Shown in pieces: positions 7,986-12,766 of a stretch of 12,766 nucleotides of DNA (position 1 is the stretch's first letter; every line of letters starts with the position of its first letter). Source of the stretch: Capniomyces stellatus (Eukaryota; Kickxellomycota; Harpellomycetes; Harpellales; Legeriomycetaceae); NCBI GenBank assembly GCA_001661515.1, contig LUVW01000059.1:1-12766 (forward strand), given 5' to 3'. The notes below the pieces were generated by a model. The model ran no database searches. It was not told where the DNA came from and saw only the letters and a list, made by a program, of their open reading frames with translations. Position numbers and translations under genes: made by a program.

Positions 7986-9794
7986 TTAAACTGGAATGCT
8001 GCGGTCTTTGCGGGAAGAGCGCGAGGTGTTGGTGTTGCTGTAAGAGCTAGACAAGACCCTGTTCACTGCAGACACGTAGGCATAGGCTGAGGCCTTAAGG
8101 ACATCGTTGTCAACACCAATACCGGTGTAGGTTGGCAGCTCAAAGTCTTCAGCGTCCTCGTTGCTGTTGGTTGGTTCGGGCGAGACGTTACCATCACCCT
8201 GGAACTTTCGCTTTCTTTGCTGGATCTTGATGGTTACTTTGCCCACCGAGTCGCTGCCGCTGCTTGTGGCTCCCAGGTTGTAAGATCTCAGGGTAGTGTC
8301 CAAGCCCACAATTCGCTTGATGGCGTTGAAAATGGCTTCGACCGAGCCGTTCTTGGCAATGGCCGAGTCGGTTATTGTGTTTCCGTTTGAAATGTCCTTG
8401 AGCGAAACTGTTGCTGTTGAGAAGATTCCAGTTCCGCTGAACACCTGCATATGTTCAAGCTCAAAGAACACCCGGTCTTTGGCTGATGTGGTGGGCTCTA
8501 TGACAGCCTCGTCTGGCTTCTCGATTCCATTCATCACTGTGTCTGGCATAGCTTGGTCCGCAGCTGCTGACTTGACCTTTGTAACCGATCGCGATAGGAT
8601 CTCTGAAACTATGGCGTGCAGATCGTCGTCGGTGATGGCTGATTTTTTTCCATCCGCAACTTGCTTGAACCGGATAAAGATGGCGCTGTTCTGCTCCTCA
8701 GTTAGCGAACCGTCAGAGTATCCCAAGATCTCAAGTCTTGACTTGATTGCATGGCGGCCAGAGTGCTTTCCCAAGAGGAGGTTTGAGGTGTAAACTCCAA
8801 CATCTTCGGGGCGGATGATTTCGTATGTTTCCTTGTTCTTCAAAACTCCGTCCTGGTGAATTCCTGACTCGTGCAAAAACGCATTCTTGCCCACAATTGC
8901 CTTGTTTGGCTGGACAACCATCCCACTCAAATCCGACACCATTCTTGAGGTTGGTGCGAACAGCTTGGTGTTGATTGTGTGCTCCACTGGGTAGGAGTTA
9001 GGGTGTGTCTGGATGTTCATAACAACCTCCTCCATTGCTGTGTTTCCTGCACGCTCTCCAATTCCATTGATTGTCACTTCGACTTGGCGTGCACCGTTTG
9101 TGATTCCCGACAACGTGTTTGCTGTTGCAAGCCCAAGATCGTTGTGACAATGCACCGACCAAATCGCCTTCTCTGACCCAACTGTGTTCTTGATCAGATA
9201 GTCTATCAGCTCTCCAAACTCTGATGGCGACTTGTACCCAACTGTATCCGGAATGTTAAGCGTTGTTGCTCCTGCCTCAATAACCGCTCCCAAAACCTTC
9301 ACTAGAAACTCGGGGTCTGATCTGGCACCATCCTCTGGCGAAAACTCTACATCATCACAAAGACTCTTTGCAAAAGTCACTGCCTCAACTGCCTTTTCCA
9401 GACACTGCTCACGTGTTATCCTCAACTTGAACTCAAGATGGATATCGCTGGTTGCCAAAAATGTGTGGATTCTGTGGCATGGTGCCTCTTTAATAGCATC
9501 AAACGCTGTCTGGATGTCCTTTTTCGCTGCTCTTGCTAACCCACAAACCACCACCGGTTTCCCCACCTTCTCACGACCCTCCATAAGCCCTCCAACCTCT
9601 TTAGCAATTCGTTCAACTGCCAAGAAATCTCCTGGCGAAGCTATTGGGAATCCCGCCTCAATTACATTTACTCCCAACCTAGATAGCTGCTTGGCAATCA
9701 AAACCTTCTCTTCGATATTCAGTGTTACTCCTGGAGACTGCTCGCCATCTCTTAGGGTTGTGTCAAAAATTACAAGCTTGTCTTTTCCTGCCAT
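7986..9794 (-). CDS. LEU4: 2-isopropylmalate synthase, type I (LeuA-like), 602 aa
   Basis: Condenses acetyl-CoA with 2-oxoisovalerate to 2-isopropylmalate, the first committed step of leucine synthesis. The N-terminal TIM barrel carries [12 protein letters not shown] (11-22, with the catalytic Arg15 and metal-binding Asp16), the metal ligands in HCHND (His215, His217), GIGERAGN (244-251) and HESGIHQDG (308-316). A linker of about 410-440 leads to the LeuA regulatory domain (about 441-585), which includes [18 protein letters not shown] and is normally the site of leucine feedback. A low-complexity KRKFQ...EDAED insert (about 527-550) interrupts that domain and the tail is Ser-rich. The start ATG has a strong context (AAAGATGG) and an in-frame TAG 21 nt upstream, so there is no mitochondrial presequence unless an upstream exon exists; a cytosolic enzyme is likely. 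It is of the bacterial/plant class, unlike the DLRDGNQ class of yeast Leu4. No intron is needed. No Leu3-type CCGG-palindrome is visible upstream. Confidence 0.96.
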   Translation of the reverse strand: MAGKDKLVIFDTTLRDGEQSPGVTLNIEEKVLIAKQLSRLGVNVIEAGFPIASPGDFLAVERIAKEVGGLMEGREKVGKPVVVCGLARAAKKDIQTAFDAIKEAPCHRIHTFLATSDIHLEFKLRITREQCLEKAVEAVTFAKSLCDDVEFSPEDGARSDPEFLVKVLGAVIEAGATTLNIPDTVGYKSPSEFGELIDYLIKNTVGSEKAIWSVHCHNDLGLATANTLSGITNGARQVEVTINGIGERAGNTAMEEVVMNIQTHPNSYPVEHTINTKLFAPTSRMVSDLSGMVVQPNKAIVGKNAFLHESGIHQDGVLKNKETYEIIRPEDVGVYTSNLLLGKHSGRHAIKSRLEILGYSDGSLTEEQNSAIFIRFKQVADGKKSAITDDDLHAIVSEILSRSVTKVKSAAADQAMPDTVMNGIEKPDEAVIEPTTSAKDRVFFELEHMQVFSGTGIFSTATVSLKDISNGNTITDSAIAKNGSVEAIFNAIKRIVGLDTTLRSYNLGATSSGSDSVGKVTIKIQQRKRKFQGDGNVSPEPTNSNEDAEDFELPTYTGIGVDNDVLKASAYAYVSAVNRVLSSSYSNTNTSRSSRKDRSIPV

Positions 9795-11058
9795 CTTTAT
9801 TACTATTATTATCTATGCTGCTTTGATTTATATTCGAATTGTCCCGTGTTATGTTCTTGCGCTTCTTTCTTTCAAGTGTGTTACCGACAAAATAAAAAAC
9901 AAAGGCTTTTTGATTAAATGTATTAAAATTGCTTAAAGCTCGCTTTACTTTGTGTAAACTAATTAAATATAAAAACAGAGCTTGGTCAACAGGGCAAAAC
10001 AGAACTTGTATTGCCAAAAACAAATCCTTTATATAAAAATCAAGAATAAGTACTAGACCTAATCGAAAATTTAGATGTTCTTTAGGATTAGTAAAGGATT
10101 TAGATACCTTTTTTGGTTTAAAGCAAACCTTTTTCGTTCCTTTTTCCTCATTTCCTTTCATTTCTTTTTTTTTTCCTATCAGTACCATTTTTGTTTCACT
10201 TTTCGCTTTAAAACTTTAAAAATCACAAAAAAATTCAATTTTCCTCGTCTCTTTTTCAGCTTTATCATATTCAAACTAATTAATTCCATCAGTTTAAAAT
10301 AATCAAGTAAAAATAATTTAATCTGCGCAAATCATAATCGCAAAGACTTGATTGCGTCCTAAATTTACAAGTGAAAAAAAGCAAATTAATAATCGATTTT
10401 ATAATCTTGCAATCTACAAGGTGCTTAATATTCCACCAATGGTATTTTGGAAATACTCTTGCCTTTTAATAACAATTTCAGCACTAAAAACGAAAATGGT
10501 TACAAAATAACACTATAAAACTGGTGCAGGATTTTGTTTTTCTATTCCCTACAAGTGAAACATTTATTTTTCTATCTATTAGTTACTTTGATAAATTCCG
10601 CCATCGAAAAAATAAACTGAATATGAGTATTAATGCGTAATTAAAAAAAAGGACACATTTGGGAGAATCCTTTAAACATTAGCATTTCGTTTTTCATTTC
10701 AGAATCTGGTCAGTTTTGCTGCTTTTTCTTTTAAACTTTTATTGGACCTATTATCAAAACAACCAAGTCATCCAATTGGGTATACAAATATTTAAACGAA
10801 ATGTTCTAAATTCTAACCTTTAGTTCTACGTTCTGTATTTTGCATAGGATTGATTCTTGATCACCATAACTGTACGTTTTTTTTGAATAATTCTTTTTAG
10901 ATTGATGGTTGATGCTTTTTGCAACTTTGGGTTTCCTTGGAACTTGATTTGGAAAAAAGTTTACCTTCAATTAAATCAATATTTGTTTTTCCATTTCAGC
11001 CCTAATATATTTATATTTTTTAACAAATTTCAAGTTTAAAACCGGCATTTTTTACATT
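9795..11058. other. Intergenic: promoter side of isopropylmalate synthase, no gene seen
   Basis: About 1.26 kb of AT-rich DNA with long pyrimidine runs (for example 10130-10175). Open frames here (a minus-strand frame at 9763-10188 overlapping the synthase start, and a plus frame at 10075-10302) are Phe/Lys/Asn-rich, low in complexity and resemble nothing known. I see no tRNA, Leu3-type palindrome or other recognisable site. Confidence 0.6.
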
Positions 11059-11208
11059 TTATTTCGTCCTCGAGCTCTTGATTATACGGATCTTCTCTTC
11101 AAAAAGTGTAGCTAGTTGTGCTGCTAGTTTATTTTTTAATAATGAGGCCGCATTTTGATTTGTAAAGCTGACTTCGACTTTTTGTGAATTCGAAAAAATG
11201 GCAAAGCG
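11059..11208 (-). CDS. Possible orphan 3'-terminal exon (49 codons)
   Basis: After the acceptor-like TTTGCTATTTAG (11209-11220) a frame runs 49 codons to TAA at 11061-11059. It encodes RFAIFSNSQKVEVSF then an amphipathic, helix-like LLKNKLAAQLATLFEEKIRI, ending KSSRTK. The stop overlaps an AATAAA word. The residue mix is much more protein-like than the surrounding noise, and the same frame further upstream shows other open patches between stops. I could not find an in-phase upstream exon of the usual intron length, so this is either a fragment of an unrecognised gene, a relic, or chance. Family unknown. Confidence 0.22.
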   Translation of the reverse strand, partial: RFAIFSNSQKVEVSFTNQNAASLLKNKLAAQLATLFEEKIRIIKSSRTK

Positions 11209-11740
11209 CTAAATAGCAAAATATGTACCAGTTGCCAAGTAGGCATTAGATAGTTTCTAGTGCAAAAAAAGCTTGACCACTGTTTTAAAAAACCAAGAGT
11301 CATTGGACTAAATGATCTGTGACTTCAAAAAACAATACCGAAAGAATTTAAAACTGACAAATTGGTTTACTAGTTTTTTACCAGAGAATTTCTAAAGATA
11401 CAATTAGAAATCACGGTAATTTTGAAAAGAAAAAAACAGTTCATAAAACTAACTATTAGTAAAAGTGTCCATTTCTAATAAAATTTTCCAGCTGTTATCT
11501 TATCAGCGAGCATTTAAAACCGCAGCTAAAACGCTAAACAGCCAATCTAATTACAATACCTTGAAAGCCAAAAATCAACTAGTAGCCATTTACAAAATAA
11601 AAAGCTAATTAGTAATTAAAAGTCACAAAGCTGCGTCACTAAAGAACAAACTTGTTCCACTATCAATATACCACAAAGTCACCGAATCAAATATTTGCTC
11701 CAATTGGAGGTATATTTATTAACTTGACTGACTTGATTTA

Positions 11741-12370
11741 ATGGTATTTTGCTTTAATAAAACAAAAGTATTCCTGCTAAAGTTTGGACATTTAATGCCT
11801 AGCTTTTGTAGAATATACGCCGGGATTGGACTTAGAACACTCTGGTCACTACAATTGCGACGAATATCTAAATCCCAGACACAAGACAACAGGCTAAAAT
11901 CGTCTGCTTTAGCAAAAACAAATCCACCAAATATTCAAGATCTCAAACCATTTCACAAGTTGCAATAAGCATTATAGTTTTCAGCAATTTACTCCATCCA
12001 ATAAATAACACAGCTAATAAAAATTGATTGAAGTGTCCCCCCCCCCTGCTTCCCCAACAAAAATGACCAGCAATAACCACACACTAACCACAGCCCAAAA
12101 TGCTCACTCTGGAAGTGTGATAGGCACAATCTTTCCACTGCGTATCTCCACTGCGTATCTCCTCTGGCTGTATTTGGAGCAAGCCAAATAAATCATCCGA
12201 TTATTGATCTGTCCAACAAAGCTTACTCGCGTATTAAAATCCTGCCTTTAATTGGAACCGAGCAAGTCTTCCGCTCTAGAACACCAATGCAGATCAACTC
12301 TTTGTGCGCTTCTGTAGACTTTTGGTTCGTACAATCAGGTATTGCTTTTGGTCTACTCCCCCATGCTTAA
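11741..12370 (+). CDS. Possible two-exon protein with presequence-like N-terminus (about 165 aa)
   Basis: Exon A is 11741-11958 and exon B 12094-12370, joined in phase across a 135-nt intron. The intron has a donor GTTGCA (weak), a C10 tract (12037-12046), a branch-like CACTAAC and acceptor CACAG ending at 12093. From the second in-frame Met (11795) the N-terminus reads MPSFCRIYAGIGLRTLWSLQ then LRRISKS: basic, hydroxylated and free of acidic residues, as in mitochondrial presequences. Exon B encodes SRIKILPLIGTEQVF and QSGIAFGLLPHA before TAA. Local GC is raised (27 of 60 bases in 12061-12120). Doubts: a 13-bp tandem duplication inside exon B, the weak donor, and a competing minus-strand open frame opposite exon A (11934-11722). 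I do not recognise the protein. It could be real, a pseudogene or chance. Confidence 0.28.
12135..12160. repeat. 13-bp perfect tandem duplication
   Basis: CCACTGCGTATCT occurs twice in a row (12135-12147 and 12148-12160). Because 13 is not a multiple of three, it shifts any reading frame that crosses it, which would fit a decaying gene. Confidence 0.95.
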
Positions 12371-12766
12371 ACCATAATTAGACCATTTAAAATACCAGCA
12401 AGTTTGTAAACTGTACATGAGCCAAACTCGTGGTGGGTGCAAAAAACACATATCTCTGGCCTGATAGAACAAAACAGTTGTGATCAGCCCTGAACAATGT
12501 TGCTATTTAAACAAACGGTGGTTGAATATAGCTCAAAAACAGTTGAAATACACTGTGATGTTGCAGTATATTGTGTTGCAGATCAAAATGCATAGACTAC
12601 GATCCTACTAAACCATTCCTCGTTTCTAGCAACCAAAACATAAAGCCAATTTCAATACAAAAAAAATACAAAACATACAGCTATGCCTTACAACAACGAT
12701 GATAAAACATACAGCTAGACTACGCTATGCGTAAGGTTTGCAGTGTATTCTATTGCTTGCACTCTT
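12371..12766. other. Right-end region, no intact gene
   Basis: No intact gene. In the frame that exon B (12094-12370) uses on the plus strand, readable patches continue between stops (TAA 12368, then further TAA, TGA and TAG) to about 12645; one patch is KQTVVEYSSKTVEIHCDVAV. The minus strand is also readable in one frame between TGA codons. A repeated word AAAACATACAGCTA occurs twice near 12671-12718. This could be a relic of coding DNA. Confidence 0.35.

Noticed and set aside
8296..9936. Plus-strand open frames of 165 and 234 codons over the isopropylmalate synthase
   Set aside because: They lie opposite strongly conserved codons of the synthase, have no domain and extend into AT-rich leader DNA.
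9795..11058. Leu3-type CCGGNNCCGG site or other leucine-control element upstream of the synthase
   Set aside because: No such palindrome is present in this stretch; single CCGG-like words near 11042 lack a partner.
12300..12345. tRNA-like GGTTCG word
   Set aside because: No matching A box, acceptor stem or anticodon arm can be drawn around it.
12177..12370. Resemblance of the exon B tail to the C-terminal part of sideroflexin-type carriers
   Set aside because: Only scattered residues (PMQ, GLLP) agree and the expected flanking motifs are absent; too weak to name.
1..12766. CRISPR array, prophage, insertion sequence or intact transposon
   Set aside because: The tandem repeats have no spacers, no transposase or integrase domain is recognisable in any frame, and no terminal inverted repeats were seen.

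Overview
The window looks like AT-rich nuclear DNA from a fungus. Three things support this: spliceosomal introns of mostly about 110-130 nt with GTAAGT-like donors and TAG acceptors, a complete eukaryotic ALG10 gene, and a leucine-pathway gene of the type expected in non-ascomycete fungi. An early-diverging lineage (for example a Kickxellomycotina-like, AT-rich genome) is my best guess. That placement is inference, not something read from the sequence.

Layout. 1-72: a perfect 8-bp tandem array at the window edge. 79-600 (+): a secreted, cysteine-containing protein frame that is broken by two in-frame TAA codons. 1078-4124 (+): a two-exon gene for a 976-residue TCP11/SOK1-family protein. 4125-4567: convergent intergenic DNA with a 14-bp minisatellite. 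4568-6764 (-): ALG10, reconstructed here as seven exons (467 residues) whose first intron is GC-AG. 7023-7420 (-): a possible small membrane protein with a 114-nt intron and an apparent one-base frameshift. 7986-9794 (-): an intronless 2-isopropylmalate synthase of the bacterial/plant (type I) class, 602 residues. 9795-11058: the promoter side of that gene, with no gene seen. 11059-12766: a stretch with higher GC in places and several coding-like patches on both strands. The best of these is a possible two-exon + strand gene with a presequence-like N-terminus (11741-12370).

The three confident genes are ordinary housekeeping or regulatory functions: a PKA-pathway-related TCP11 protein, the last glucosylation of the lipid-linked oligosaccharide in the ER, and the first committed step of leucine synthesis. 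They are not a functional cluster. LEU4 and ALG10 run in tandem on the minus strand and ALG10 converges on the TCP11 gene.

I found no convincing new multi-gene system. The parts most worth a second look are the broken secreted protein at the left edge, the GC-AG intron, the possible small membrane protein, and the ambiguous coding region at the right end.
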